Shown here in pieces: positions 11,729 through 23,828 of a stretch of DNA of 64,000 nt. Made by a program: the position numbers and the translations under genes. Numbering within the stretch: the stretch's first letter is position 1; every line of letters starts with the position of its first letter. The stretch is from Bidens hawaiensis (taxonomy: Eukaryota; Streptophyta; Magnoliopsida; Asterales; Asteraceae). A model generated the notes under the pieces. That model was not told where the DNA came from. It made no database searches and saw nothing but the letters and a program-made list of their open reading frames with translations. The stretch spans positions 62,001-126,000 of the forward strand of contig JAIQDT010007647.1 in NCBI GenBank assembly GCA_021521415.1, in the 5' to 3' direction.

Positions 11729-12857
11729 CCTTCTCCAGAAGATTGGTCATGGGTCTCGCGATTTTTGAAAAATCTTTGATGAACCGACGATAGAACCCGG
11801 CATTACCTAGAAAGCTACGAATGGATCTCACAGAAGTGGGCGGGGAAAGATTAGAAATGGTCTCGACCTTTGCGCGGTTAACCTCTATCCTCGCACTTGA
11901 AATCCGATGCTCCAGAACAATGCCCTCGCGCACCATGAAATGACACTTCTCCCAGTTAAGGACTAGGTTGGTGTCGACATAGCGGGACATCATCCTCTCA
12001 AGATTAAACAAACAATGATCGAAGGAACTTCCGAATACAGAAAAATCGTCCATGAACACCTCCATGGAGTCCTCGAACATATCATGGAAAATGGCTACCA
12101 TACACCTCTGGAATGTGGCCGGAGCGTTACAAAGTCCGAACGGCATACGTTTATATGCAAACGTTCTGTAAGGGCAGGTAAAAGTTGTTTTTTCCTGATC
12201 GTCGGGAGATATCGTAACCTGTAAGTACCCGGAGAAACCATCTAAGAAGCAGTAGTACTGCTGACGTGCTAAACGCTCTAACATCTTATCAATGAAGGGT
12301 AAAGAAAAGTTGTCTTTCCTGGTGGCATCATTCAGTCTGCGATAGTCGATGCAGACTCGCTATCCCGTCACAGTCCTAGTGGGAATAGGCTCGTTCCTCT
12401 CGTTGGTGATGACAGACATGCCACCCATTTTAGGAACCACTTGGACTGGACTCACCCAAGCACTATCAGAAATGGGGAAAATGATCCCCGCATCAAGGAG
12501 TTTAATGATCTCCTTCTTTACGACCTCTTGCATTTTCGGATTAAGCCGCCGTTGCGGTTGAATGACAGTTTTGAAATTTTCCTTCATGAGTATTTTATAA
12601 GTGCAAAACGAAGGGTTGATACCCTTAATGTCGATAATCTTCCATGAAATAGCCTCTTTGTGCTCTCGTTGCACCCTCAACAACTTCTCTTTCTCGACCT
12701 CCGTCAAAGCAGATGCAATGATAACTGGCAGCTTCCTCTCTTCATCTAAAAACGAATACTCAAGGTGGGAAGGCAAATCCTTAAGCTCTAAGGAATAAGG
12801 GGGACTCTCGACCGAAGGTCGGTCCATCGGATCGTCTCGTACGATCTTAGCAGACAC
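11709..12857 (-). pseudogene. Athila reverse transcriptase, with a nonsense codon
   Basis: The N-terminal part (12857-12360) includes LLDAGIIFPISDSAWVSPVQ. The core (12284-11709) includes CFLDGFSGYLQVTISPDDQ, the conserved MPFGLCNAPATFQRCM, and the catalytic FMDDFSVFG box (FMDD for YMDD). Between them the frame continues as RVCIDYRRLNDA but is cut by a TAG in place of the usual Trp codon at about 12360. The thumb region (NAGFYRRFIKDFSKIARPM) is present. This would be a complete RT apart from the stop. Confidence 0.9.
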
Positions 12858-13139
12858 GCCAGATTAAGGGATATGCGACTCGGTGTCGTCATCTAATGAC
12901 TGATTGGTTATGGCAACCATCTCAATCTCTGAAATCTCCCTATCGAGAATCTGGGTGTCGGAGGCAGATCCTCCACAGATTTTGCTGAGAAACTCCCCGA
13001 CATGCTCCATTATGGTATCAATGAATTATAAGGAGTCATCAGCAGACTTGGGGTGTTTCGGTGACTGTCGAACGTCAAAGGTGACGTTCTCATCCCCAAC
13101 TCTTAAGATCAACTTACCCTCGCAGACGTCGATCAATGC

Positions 13140-13457
13140 CTATGCAGTGGCAAGGAATGGTCGGCCCAAGATAAGTGGGACACTATCATCGTCGTTCATG
13201 TCCAAGATGAAAAAATCCAACGTGAAGATGAACTTGTCGACACGAACAAGCATGTTCTCGACCATCCCTCGGGGGTATTTCACAGAATGATCAGCAAGCT
13301 GGATACTCATCCGGATAGGACGTGGTTCGCCTAGACCCAACTTACGATACACAAAATGCGACATGAGATTAATACTGGCACCAAGATCAGCCAGTGCATG
13401 AACAACCGTATTATCACTCAAGATGCAGGGAATTGTAAAACTCCCAGGATTGGACAT
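13140..13457 (-). pseudogene. Athila aspartic protease domain
   Basis: This frame of 105 codons contains the retropepsin-like motif ALADLGASINLMS (catalytic Asp in DLGAS) and a C-terminal VPLILGRPFLATA, equivalent to the second conserved motif. It lies between gag and RT on the same strand. Stops separate it from both, so it is a fragment of the polyprotein. Plus-strand frames over the same bases are shadows. Confidence 0.85.
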
Positions 13458-13772
13458 CTATTCTGGTAACTTTCTCTGCAAGACTTCAGAGCAACCATCA
13501 CTCAGAGGAATGGAAGAGACATCAGCTAACTTCTCTTTATTCGAATGAATATCCTTAAGGAACTTTGCATATATGGGCATTTGCATGAGTGCCTCAAGGA
13601 ATGGAATGTTAAAATGAATCTGCTTCAGAAGATCAAGAAATTTGGAGTTCTACTCCTCATCTCTATCCCTACGGACTCTCCCGGGATATGGAAGTCTAGG
13701 TTTGTAGACTCTCGGTGGTGTGCTGGGTAATGGCTGGTTCTCGGCCTGTGCTGTACTTCCTGGGTTATGCCT

Positions 13773-15357
13773 CTAATGCACCTTGGTCGGTGAAGACTCC
13801 AACTTAATCTCCTCGTCTACCTGCTCCTCTACATCAAAGGTAGGCTCGTCAACGACTCCTCTCTTCGCCTCCTGAATCACGGGCTTGCTACGTGCCCCTG
13901 CACCGCTCTTCGTTGTCACAGCCTTCGTGAACGCCTTTGGATTTTGTTCTGTTTTACTTGGAAATGTACCTGGCAACCTCTCATTTAGAAGACTTGCTAT
14001 CTCTTCCATCTGCCGCTCAAGATTTTGAATTGACGCTCCTTTATTCCTCATGAATGACTCGAGCTCCCAAAAATTCTCTGGAGTCTCTTTGTGACGGGAG
14101 TACTCTCGAGTCATAAGTTGCGACAACATTTGTGTCTGTTGTGCCCTCATCTCCTCTAATGTGGGCTTCTTCTCCCCACTACTCGTTCCCTCACCAAATC
14201 CTGGAATAGGCTCAGACGCTGCTGGAAGCCGGACTGATTTCCGTTCCTCCAGTTGGAATTTTGGTTACCTCTCCACCCCGAATTATACGAATTGAAAGAG
14301 TTTTAATTTCGGTTTGGATTATTAACAAAGTCGATTGCCTCCTCCTGGAAACCTAAGGGGCACTGAACGGTATCATGCCCCCCTCTACAGATCTCGCATA
14401 ACCTACTTTTCACCTGCAAGTCCTTCACGATCTTTGCCAACGCCTCAACCTGTGCTGCAAGTGCGGTGCTCGTGTCGATCGAATGCATGCCGCGTGATAA
14501 GGAGTCGACATACCTGGTGCTCTTAGCGGGTGGTCGCTGGTATCCACTCATGGCTAACCCGTTAAACAAATCAATGCACTCATCAGTATCCTTCGTTGTC
14601 AATAAGTTACCTCCCTTAGCCGTGTCGAGCATGCTCTGAGTCACGTACGTCACTCCGTTATAGAACTTCTCAACAACTGTCCAGTCTTGTAGGCCGTGGT
14701 TCGGACATAAAGCAAGTAGATTTTTGAATCTCTCCCATGCCTCGTAGAAGCTCTCGGTGTCCTCCATATGGAATGAATGAATCTGGTTGTGGCCTTAGCC
14801 GGAGGATCGTATTTCTCAAGAAATTGGGTCTGCATGGCAGCCCAAGTAGCTATGGATCCCTGTGGGAGGGACTCAAGCCACAGACTCGCATAATCAACGA
14901 GTGAGAACGGAAAGATGCGGAGTTTGATGGCGTCTTCGGATACGCCGGCAAGATGAAACGTGTCGCAAATACGTGTAATGCGAGTAAGATGAGAATGTGG
15001 GTTCTCGTGGAGCAACCTGTGAAATTGAGCAGAATAAGAAATCGTGTTCAGAATATTAGATGGAATCTACCAAGTCGTGAGAACTCCGATGGCTGGTGGA
15101 GCAATGCTGGATCTCGCGCCAGCATCGACCAGACGGGCCTGGTCTGCAACTGTCCTCCTCGGTGGTGGATTCGCGTCGCCCATAATCCTATCCCTAATGA
15201 CGGGTTCAAAAAAATTAGGAGAAGAAGATGTATTACCGACGAACGTAGATGAACTGGAAGACGGTTTTGTACGACGTCTCTCACGAAGCTCTCTCTCTCT
15301 GGTTCGGAAAATCCTTTGGTTTCTGGTGGTTCTAGAGATCGAGTACGTCGCATACAA
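13773..15357 (-). pseudogene. Athila gag, frameshifted
   Basis: Gag is spread over four minus-strand frames. The N-terminus is basic (about 15357-15067). The capsid-like part (15015-14650) has RIFPFSLVDYASLWLESLPQGS, typical of Athila. The next part (14767-14303) includes the knuckle CEICRGGHDTVQC (CX2CX3HX4C), and 14150-13773 is a Glu-rich tail. A frameshift lies near 14760, and stops fall after the N-terminal part and near 14300. It starts close to the primer site, as expected. Confidence 0.85.
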
Positions 15358-15488
15358 CTATTAAAATAAGCAAAATAAACTAAAATTAGCTAAACTATTT
15401 TAAACTAACAAACAAAACAAATAAGAAAAATGAGTAGCAAACAAGGTAAGTCCTAACTCGAGTCGTTCTTAATACGCCTCTAACCGTG

Positions 15489-15506
15489 TCCCCGGCAATG
15501 GCGCCA
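15489..15506 (-). promoter_or_regulatory. Athila primer binding site
   Basis: On the minus strand TGGCGCCATTGCCGGGGA lies six bases inside the 5' LTR. It resembles the tRNA-Asp-type site usual for Athila elements (TGGCGCCGTTGCCGGGGA) with one change. Confidence 0.85.
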
Positions 15507-15512
15507 AAAACT

Positions 15513-17191
15513 TGATGTGTGTATAATGATGCTCTCACAACTTAGCTTTAAATTTATAAAGGAAAATCCTAAAGAAACCACACAGAACCGGAAATGTACC
15601 GATCACTAATAATATAGACCTAAGGAAGTCCGAGTATCGAACACAAGGACACAAGAAAACGTACTTAATACTTAACCCTAACCAAAACTCACCTAAGAAT
15701 AATATATTTTAAATGATTTTTAATTATTAACTACTTAACCTAACTTACTTTTATTAACTTAAAATTAAGAAAACTAGACGAAACTTTGAGAACAAGATTT
15801 ATCAATAGAGAAAACGTCTACTTAGGTAAGAATCCTATTGAAGGTATTATAACCTAATGGATTGTAGAATCTCACGACACCGGTATATAAGGATGACACA
15901 ACTAAGGTTCATTTAAGAAATCTAGATCACCTCTCGGTCTCACTAGCAAACCCTAACTTACACTTAGTTGATTTTAAGAACTAACCGGGTCACGAATTGC
16001 TAAAGTGCTCTAATGCCGACTCTCCTCTCGGTCTCACCGACACACTAACCTAATGGACACGAATACTACGCAACCAAGGATAGAGGAACAATTCAGTTTA
16101 ACTTAAACTAGGTCAACTAATCGCTCACAAACCCAAACCCGACAAGAACTGAACCCGCTCTCGCGCGATCCTAATCCTAACAATAAAAAGCTATGAGACG
16201 ACCCTACTTCCTATCACCTGTCGGTCTCTAAGAAGGTGTATACCCGCTGATTTTAACTAACTAATATACCCAACTAAACCCTACGGTTGTACACCCCGCA
16301 AACAATCTCTAAACACAAAGTAAAGAGTCTAAACAAGCTAAAATCAACTAAAACCGATTCAATCAATCAAAGAAAGAGGTAATTGAGTATTATTAATCAA
16401 AGCCACTAAACACAACCTAATTAAATGTTAAACCAAACTTTACATTAACACTTCAAGTCATGATCATCAACAATCCAATCTACTTACTAAAACCTAACAA
16501 TAATCATCTAACCTAGGTAGAACTAACTAGTTTAGCCTATCACTAGTTTTGGACAGCAGCATATATTCAAGTGAAACATGATAAACATCAATATAAACAT
16601 AAGTGAACTCATTCAAGATTCAAGAACAATCAACCACAAGTCAATCTTCAAGTTACTTGCAAAACAATCCAACATAAAAGATCAAATCAACTAGTTAGGT
16701 TTCTTGAACAAAAGAACAAAGTTTATGAATGATTACTTAGGATATTGGGCTGAGTATATGTATGATGAATGTCCCTTTCTGCTGTACTGAACCTCCTTGG
16801 TGTTCTTCTTCCTCTTCCAGCCATCCTATAGCCACCACACAGACGCCAAAAATCTTTTTTTCTTTCTTCCCTTGCTGCTTATTTCCGATCGGACTAGCTG
16901 ATTGGAGTTAGGGTTTTTAGTTTTTTTTATTTTCCTTGATAATATATGCAAGATAGGCTTCTAACTTGTGGACTTGGGTCAGGCCTTGACTTATTGTATT
17001 CAAAGTTGCTCAAATAAGCCCCTAGAGTCTTCAAATTTGCCACTTTTCTTCATTAAACTCATAACCTACAAGTAATTATCCATCTTTGTAAAATTATGCA
17101 AAAACAAACCATAAATCATATTAATTATGCTAAATAAGCACTTAAACATGATAAAGCGACAAGGAAAGTAAGTGTGTTTTACAACACATCA
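15513..17191 (-). mobile_element. Athila 5' LTR (right copy)
   Basis: This 1,679-bp repeat runs from TGATGTGTGTATAATG to TTTTACAACACATCA and matches 5816-7501. It is the 5' LTR because the primer site lies on its left. Scattered differences from the left copy show the insertion is not recent. Confidence 0.95.
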
Positions 17192-17196
17192 TACAC

Positions 17197-17911
17197 ACTC
17201 CTCCATGTCGGCCCAACCATAGCTTTAAATACATATTGTCGAACCATCCTCACATGATGAGGCTCAGATGGTTCAACAACCTCTCCTTCTTCATCCATTT
17301 TCTCAGGATACACGGGTCTTGGAGTGTTGGGAAGCAACTCATTCAGAATAAGTTAAATGAATCTGGGATACATCATCCTTCTCTTCTTGGCAAGAACATT
17401 GAACTACATGTACTTGAAAATAGTTTGGAGTAGTTATACTTCTTCTTGTGCGTCAAGCATAACATAACTCCAACTCAATCAGCATTAAGCTTGTCAAACC
17501 CTCCCTTCTGAGATGAAAAACAGTTTTCAACAATATGAAAAAGAATCTTCCAATATGAGGGAATATGCCTCTTTTCAAATGTGCCCCCCATTCAGTATCA
17601 TACCCAATATCTAGAGGATATCCTGCAATATCCTCCTTTGAGAAATTTGTGAACAGATCAGCAGCTTTGTCTTTGATCTTTAATGCCCTACGGATGACTT
17701 CCTCATTTACAATAATGTCTTGTTCAGCCACCTTCGAAGTAATCACAGTCCCCTTCTTCTCAGTTTTAGCATGTATCCAAAACTGCTCAATCCAAGAGTC
17801 ATGAATTTCGGGATCAACTGTTATAGCATAAGACAGAGGGCATTCTCGTAGTCCCTTGATCATATAAGTGAACACCTTGTATTTTCTCTTCTGGGATGCT
17901 CTAAGGAGCAC
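17197..17911 (-). pseudogene. N-terminal part of the copia extra ORF
   Basis: This begins with a 152-codon frame (17911-17453) containing YKVFTYMIKGLRECPLSYAI, a SWIEQFWIHAKTE stretch and a VNEEVIRRALKIKDKAADL stretch. From memory this resembles the extra ORF found after pol in SIRE-like copia elements of Asteraceae. Further left, another frame with one stop (RRMMYPRFI, then LNELLPNTPRPVYPEK, then VRQYVFKAMVGPTW) continues up to the Athila insertion point and appears to resume at 5815. Function is unknown. It is interrupted by Athila and by at least two frame changes. Confidence 0.55.
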
Positions 17912-18179
17912 AAGTTGTTATGATGCTAAAACAAACATAATAGAAACATAAATGTTGATGATTGAGTATTAAAAAGTAAGATTATAAATTAAGTAGATAC
18001 AAACAAGAGATAAGTGAAAGATAGATTTAAAATTAAACTACATATTATAGATTTGAAAATAAATATAAATTAAGATAAAAAATAAAATTAAATTAAAATT
18101 AAACATAAAATTAAAAGAAATAAAAAATAAAATTAAAACAAAACTTTACAAAGTTTGAAAGAAAATGTTTGAAGTTGAA

Positions 18180-18910
18180 TTATGAAAACTGGTGAAGGAT
18201 GAAGTAATCGAATCGAATGAGTTCAAGTTCTAACTTAGTTTGTATAAGAGATAACAAAAGCTTTCAAGTCTCATGTAATCAAGTCAGAGTTATATTACAT
18301 TGTGTGAAGTGTTAAAAATTTGACAAGGATAAACATATCTAATAGAATTTTAATTTGATCTAATCGAATGAATATTCGATTAGAATGACTTATAACTTAG
18401 ATTAGATTAGATTGAAGATAAATTAAAATTTACAAGTGTCATTGAGTCTAATTGAATACAAATTCTAATCTAATCGAATGCTGATCTAATCGAATTGAAT
18501 TGCCATTCAATTAGATTAGATTTTCAATTTGATTCGATTACAATTCCTATTCGATTAGAGTCTCCTTAGAAGACTTTCAGTCCAAGTCTTTTCTAATCAA
18601 ATGATGATTCAATTACATTTTCCTTGACACGTTTTCATAATAATCCTTTTCTTATCGAATGCCCATTCGATTACATGGCACTTGAAAATTTTTACACATG
18701 TTGTTTTCTAATCGAATCTCCATTCGATTACCTTTTCTTTTGTAGCTTGCTGACCAACCCAATTTCATATCGAGTGGCATTAGATTAATTTTCCCTTATG
18801 TACCTTTTAATCCAAACTATTTCATATCGAATACGTATTCACTCGATTACACCATCCTTAAGTAATTTTGTTACCTAGTTGATTCTAATCGACTGTATAT
18901 TCGATTGGAA
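18180..18910. repeat. Dispersed array of inverted TAATCGAAT / ATTCGATTA words
   Basis: About ten imperfect palindromes of the form TAATCGAAT, 3-6 bases, ATTCGATTA (for example tatcgaatgcccattcgatta and taatcgaatctccattcgatta) recur roughly every 60-80 bp. The two halves are reverse complements, so each unit could form a small hairpin. The same words recur in the element's leader at about 32340-32715. Confidence 0.8.
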
Positions 18911-19367
18911 ATAAAAACACTTTCAAACTTCATAACCTCAACCCTTTTTCACTTTTTTGGGCTCATAAACACCCGATATGAACTTCTGGGTTATCACAAT
19001 CCATGTTCAAATGCCTTTTATGGGTTAATTAACCCCAAATGGTCCAAAAAACCTTAAAACACAAAATCTATCCATACTCTAACAAAAACTCAATTGAATC
19101 AACAGGTACATTCCTAAAGACATTGCAAATAAGGTTATAAATACAAACAAAAAGCAACGTATATAACCCTAATAGGACATGAACAGTTCCTTCAAGAATC
19201 GTTCGTGAGCCGAGATTCCATAAACAAGATGAATAACATCATGAAGATGATTTACCACAGGAGGATGATTCATTTTGATGATAATTAAGTATGATTATGA
19301 AGCAAATTGTTGCTTGTTTTAATTTAGGGTTTGGGCAATATACAAAGTATGGTAGTGGGAGGCAGTG

Positions 19368-19371
<4 letters not shown>

Positions 19372-19411
<40 letters not shown>
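19372..19411. repeat. (GA)n microsatellite
   Basis: About 20 uninterrupted GA repeats. Confidence 0.97.
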
Positions 19412-19413
<2 letters not shown>

Positions 19414-20455
19414 TGAGAGTGTTTGGATAAGATGATTTTGTAAAATGAATTTATAGGGTCAGCCTATCTCACGATAGGGTTAAAATATCTCGAGTTTTAA
19501 ACGATTTTAAACTCTCGCCCCCAAACTCTGAAAATATTTACAAATTTTAACCCGCAAAATATTTACCCACCGAATCCAAACACTTTAAATATATAAAAGA
19601 TATATTTTGTTGGACCGACACTTAACAAACTTTGCATAATGACCTTTACACAGAACCTAAAATTCAAAAAAAATAAATACCATTTTTAAAGTTTGAGAAA
19701 AATTAAAACAACAAAAATTAAAAATTAATTTAAACTAAAAATAAAAGACGATACAACTTAAGAATGCTTACGATGTAATCAAAACAAAAACAAAAGAAAA
19801 AAATAAAAATGAATTTGAATTAAAGATAAAATTAATATTATATAATTATATTAACTTAATAGTTAATTAATTTACATATTAAACGAATTGCATAATTTTG
19901 TGAGAAAGTTCTCGACATGGAATCACATTATCTATAACGTCCTAGATCACACTTCTATTTGAATATTATTATGCCAAGAACCCAAAGTCGATTGTGGATA
20001 TAATGTGTCCACTTTAAACATAACAAGTATTTTGATGTCATTGAGATACTTTAAGATATGAATTAAGCACAACATTTATGTGGTCCCTGTTATTCCGAAA
20101 ATTTACAGACTCCATCATACCTCAGGTATAATTTTTGTTTATCAGTATCACCCCGAATTGACTCCGACCCCCTAATTATTGATCAAAACATTTTGAGTTT
20201 AATTTTAATCTATTTGCAAATTTTCTTTCAAACAATTTTAAAGGTTGAACCGTGGACTTACTTGCCATACGGACTTACGAGCCTTCATATAATGTAACAT
20301 CCTACTTTTTATAATAATAAACAAAAATAGTTTTGTTTATTTAAAAGTGTGTTTATATATAACTAAGTAAAATAAAATAATAGGGTGTGGGCTTGGTTAA
20401 TAAAAGAATGGAATAGGAGATGGTAATGGGTTTTAGGTCCATGGACTTGAGAGAG

Positions 20456-20463
20456 TATAAATA
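20456..20463 (+). promoter_or_regulatory. LTR TATA box
   Basis: TATAAATA lies about 165 bp into the solo LTR, followed at about 60 bp by the 'cctccctacacactcaaaac' block shared by the family. This is the likely LTR promoter. Confidence 0.6.
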
Positions 20464-21017
20464 CTCCTTAAACCTCCATGTAATCCTAAAACCTCATTTT
20501 TATCCTGTAGCCTCCCTACACACTCAAAACAGACAAAAACCGCCTCTCTTGGCCGGACCTAGATCCAACGACGAACTAAGACTCGTGGGTGTTAGAGTAT
20601 CCCTACAAACCCTAAAAGAGCAAGAGACAAGTTCGTAGTGTACGTGAAGCTAGTCGTAGCCAATAGCACATCAAAAGGTACGTTCTTTATATATAAAGGA
20701 GGTGTTTTTAGGAACAGTTTGCCCTAAGACTTGGTACTATGGTAAATCGAGCATTTTTATACCATAAAAATGTAAAGTTTATGTTTAAAATGGACAATGT
20801 GAACTTGTTAGTAGGTGGGGTTCATATGGAAACCCTAGATCTAGCTTAAGCGCGTATAAAATCAATAATGGTTTAGACTTTATGGTTAAACGAGCTAGAC
20901 CTTGGTCTAAGATAGAAAAGGTAAAACAAAGGTAAAAATATGATAACGGGTAACAAACTACGAAGTAATATATAATGATAATTTTAAATTCTACAGTGGC
21001 ATTTGAATAAGAACAGT

Positions 21018-21365
21018 ATTCGAATGAAGGTTTGATCTGGAGGGTATTCGAATGAAAACATTCGAATATGGGGGATGTAAGAAATAAAAATAGGAAAGAA
21101 GTAAAAAGGCTTCTAAATCCATTCGACCCAAAGGACCCCATTCGAATAGAACTCCCCATTCGAATAGGATACCTTATTCGAATAGAATACCCCATTCGAA
21201 TAGAATACCCCATTCGAATAGGATACCACATTCGAATAGGATACCCCATTCGAATAGAATACACCCATGCGAGTGGAATATGTCATGCGAATGGAAGGAC
21301 CGCCCAAATGGAACTTGTCGTTCGATTAGGTACATCATTCGAATGGAAATAAGATATTCGATTAG
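21018..21365. repeat. Array of ATTCGAAT-containing units, about 20 bp each
   Basis: The core (21119-21265) is a tandem series of 'ccattcgaatagaatac' units of about 20 bp with small variants (gaataggatac, gaatagaac). Looser copies flank it on both sides. ATTCGAAT is a perfect palindrome. Open frames over the array are repetitive (IRIEYP or SNGVFY) and not genes. Confidence 0.9.
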
Positions 21366-21809
21366 GATAAGTCCAGACTTAACAGTTTCTGATGAAACTT
21401 AAATGATGTCTATAGGGTTATTTAATTGATACCTATAATTGATATACAGTTAGTCGTGCTCAATTAAAGAAGGGGATTACTATTAACTCCGAGCGTTACC
21501 GGATTCAGGTGTGTTTCTAGCCCCATTTCCTTGTTATGTTTTTGGGGCTGTGTGCATACTCAATGTGAATGTTAATACACTTACCTTAAGTGGTAAGTGT
21601 ATTTCATAATGATAGATGTGATAGTTATATTTGTGTTATAAATGCATGCTTGACGGTACGTGAACGATCTTCGGATATTGCACGTATGTCAAGGGAGGTA
21701 ATGTGAAGTAAGTATGTAAAAGAAAGTATGTATGCTAATGCAAATATTGAAAGTATGTATAAAGTTTATAATTATAAAGACAAAGAAAGGTAAGGTATGG
21801 TTGTACGGT

Positions 21810-22012
21810 TATTAAGAGAACCGGACCCTAATAATATTCGAGGCAATAGGGAATCGAACCCTAATAATATTCGAGGCAAGAGGGAACCGAACCCTAATAA
21901 TATTCGAGGCAAGAGGGAACTGAACCCTAATAATATTCGAGACAAGAGGGAACCAGACCCTAATAATATTTGAGGAAAGAGGGAACCGGGCCTAATAATT
22001 CTCAAGGAAAGT
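21810..22012. repeat. 33-bp tandem repeat, 'ggaccctaataatattcgagg' type
   Basis: Six copies with a strict 33-bp period (ccctaat at 21826, 21859, 21892, 21925, 21958, and a variant at 21990). The same 33-bp unit forms four copies in the solo LTR at 35811-37983, so the array is an ancestral part of this LTR family. Confidence 0.93.
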
Positions 22013-22119
22013 AGGGCGAAATGCTCTTTAAAACGTATAAGTATGTATGTAAAGTAAGATAAAATATGAAAATATGAAAAGTATGAATGTATTAAAGAAA
22101 GAAAGTATGAAGTATGAAT

Positions 22120-22256
22120 GTACCTGTATGTATGTATGTATGTATGTATGTATGTATGTATGTATGTATGTATGTATGTATGTATGTATGAATGTATGTA
22201 TGTATGTATGTATGTATGTATGTATGTATGTGTGTATGTGTGTGTGTGTATGTATG

Positions 22257-22287
<31 letters not shown>

Positions 22288-22290
22288 TGA
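22120..22290. repeat. (GTAT)n microsatellite
   Basis: About 40 tetranucleotides, with a few interruptions (aatg, and tgtgtgtg near 22240). Both strands appear open only because of the repeat. Confidence 0.97.
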
Positions 22291-22697
22291 ATGAATGAAG
22301 TATAAGCAACTTAAGAAATTAATATGTGTCTTTGGATATGTATAAGTATGTGTGTGAAGGTAATGTATGTTGCCTGATTAACTAGAACTCACTCAGCGTA
22401 GCTGACTTTTGGTATGCACGCAGGTGAGTAGGATGAGGCAGCTAGCTTGAGGAGGACACATGGCAGATGAATAAAGAAGCTGGCATCCGAAGAATTATGA
22501 TATATTTACGAACGATGTTTTTTTTATGAAGACAGAAGATGTTATTTGAGTCAAGTTTAAGTTTATTTAATGATATGAAATGTTCTTGAAAGTTTTTATA
22601 GTCCGCAAAAGTTTTATTAACTCTAATATTTAGAACTATTTTTATGAGTAAATTCAACGTCCAAAGTGAGGCACCCGGATCGGGGCCTTACATATAA

Positions 22698-23374
22698 AGT
22701 GTTTAGGACTTACTTGTTTGCCCCACGTTACGTGGTTATAATATACCCCTTTTTGTTTGACAATTTATCAACATTGTAGTGTTGAATCTAAACACTTTTA
22801 AGGATTTTGCAATTTTTCTGCTTTATCATTTTGATTTTCAATAATTTTATTTAAAGCAATAATTTTTCTGGTGATCAATCACTAACGGGCTTGTGTATGA
22901 CTGACTAATAACATTTTTGCCTTCATCTATGTGACTTATATTGGAGTCCGAAATAGCTTCATGAGAGTGTAAATACTAGCATAGGCGAGAATTTAGGTTT
23001 ATATTATTTTGACGCTTACTCATATGTCAAGCCTATCTACATATCAAGCAATGATCTTGTTGGCTTTTGATCTTCTCTTTTCATGTGCTAGGATCTCGGA
23101 TCAATTTTTCAAGATTTTATAATTTTTAATTATCCGACTCCCTCTAAACGAGAAAATACCTTTTTAAATGTTTTTTGTTTTTCTTAAAAATACTAAATAT
23201 AATAAAATAATAAAATATAAAATATTATTGGCAAGTCAAGTGTCTCAATTTTGTTTTTCTTAAATAAAATGAAACTCTTTTGGGTGAGTTACATGTAACT
23301 CATTTTCTCCCTCTAAAATTGTGAAATATTTGAAAAATAATTACAATTTTATATCCAAATATATAAAGATAAAA
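22698..23374. other. No gene seen; copia non-coding DNA downstream of RNase H
   Basis: AT-rich sequence with stops in all frames between the solo LTR and the end of the RNase H frame. No repeat, RNA gene or terminal motif is recognised. Confidence 0.5.
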
Positions 23375-23720
23375 TCAATTTTGAACAAACGTGATCATGC
23401 CCAAAGACTCAACAAGATATAAAAATCGGGCACGGCCAAAAGCTTTTGTAAACATGTCTGCAAAGTTGTAATTTGTGTCGACCCGTTCAATGGTGACAAG
23501 TTTCTGGTCATAACAATCACGAATAAAATGCATTCGAATGTCAATATGTTTTGTCTTTGAGTGTTGGACTGGTTTTTTAACAATACAAATTGCGGCCTCA
23601 TTATCACACTTGATAGGGGTGTTAAAGAAATTCAAACCATATTCCAGTAGCTGATGTTGGATCCATATCACTTGTGAACAACAAGCAGAGGCAGCAATTT
23701 ATTATGCTTCAGTAGTGGAG
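23375..23720 (-). pseudogene. Copia RNase H domain
   Basis: The frame from 23671 reads DNEAAICIVKKPVQHSKTK, then HIDIRMHFIRDC, VTIERVDTNYNFADMFTKA and FLYLVESLGM. These are the classic C-terminal motifs of Ty1/copia RNase H. The part upstream (about 23680-23790) has a frame change but reads as CQEASHHVHLHY-like sequence. The C-terminus ends at a normal stop. The domain is recognisable but cut off from RT by frameshifts. Confidence 0.85.
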
Positions 23721-23828
23721 GTGGACATGGTGACTTGCTTCTTGCATTGCCAAGAGATCAACCTATCTCCCAGGAACTGACATCCACCTGATGTTGACCT
23801 TCTATCAAGATTGCATCCCCCATAATCA

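Larger units (their letters stand above)
5816..17191 (-). mobile_element. Athila-type Ty3/gypsy retrotransposon, full length, non-autonomous
   Basis: Two near-identical LTRs flank an internal region read on the minus strand: primer site, gag, protease, RT, RNase H, integrase, then a long non-coding stretch to a polypurine tract. The flanks are TATAC on the left and TACAC on the right, consistent with a 5-bp target duplication with one later change. The primer site (tggcgccattgccgggga, reversed at 15489-15506) and the gag and RT style match the Athila/Tat branch. Gag carries frameshifts, RT a TAG, and integrase a changed catalytic residue. No envelope-like ORF is seen. It interrupts the extra ORF of the copia element. 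Confidence 0.92.
17912..20292. other. Non-coding spacer of the copia element between RNase H and the extra ORF
   Basis: No ORF is credible here. The stretch is very A-rich at 17940-18150. It then contains the TAATCGAAT/ATTCGATTA array (18180-18910), a (GA)n run (19372-19411) and ordinary AT-rich DNA. On the minus strand it lies upstream of the extra ORF and may have held its promoter or splice acceptor, but I see no decisive motif. Confidence 0.5.
20293..22692 (+). mobile_element. Solo LTR (TGTAACATCC family), TSD TATAA
   Basis: The 2,400-bp unit starts TGTAACATCC and ends GGGGCCTTACA. It is flanked by perfect 5-bp duplications TATAA (20288-20292 and 22693-22697), so it is a solo LTR left by LTR-LTR recombination. 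It carries a TATA box (20456-20463), an ATTCGAAT-word array, a 33-bp repeat array and a long (GTAT)n run. The block 'actcactcagcgtagctgact' near the end is shared with 35811-37983. It lies in non-coding DNA of the copia element. The lineage is probably Tekay/Del chromovirus by LTR length and ends only. Confidence 0.92.

Noticed and set aside
18180..18910. CRISPR-like look of regularly spaced short inverted words
   Set aside because: Units are 9-mers with irregular spacing and mutations, in plant retroelement DNA, with no direct repeats of 25-40 bp or cas genes.
21068..21352. 94-codon frame (IRIEYPIRIG repeats)
   Set aside because: A translation of the ATTCGAAT array, repetitive on both strands.
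22028..22309. Overlapping long frames on both strands (IHTY and MYVC repeats)
   Set aside because: They are produced by the (GTAT)n microsatellite, and no gene is implied.
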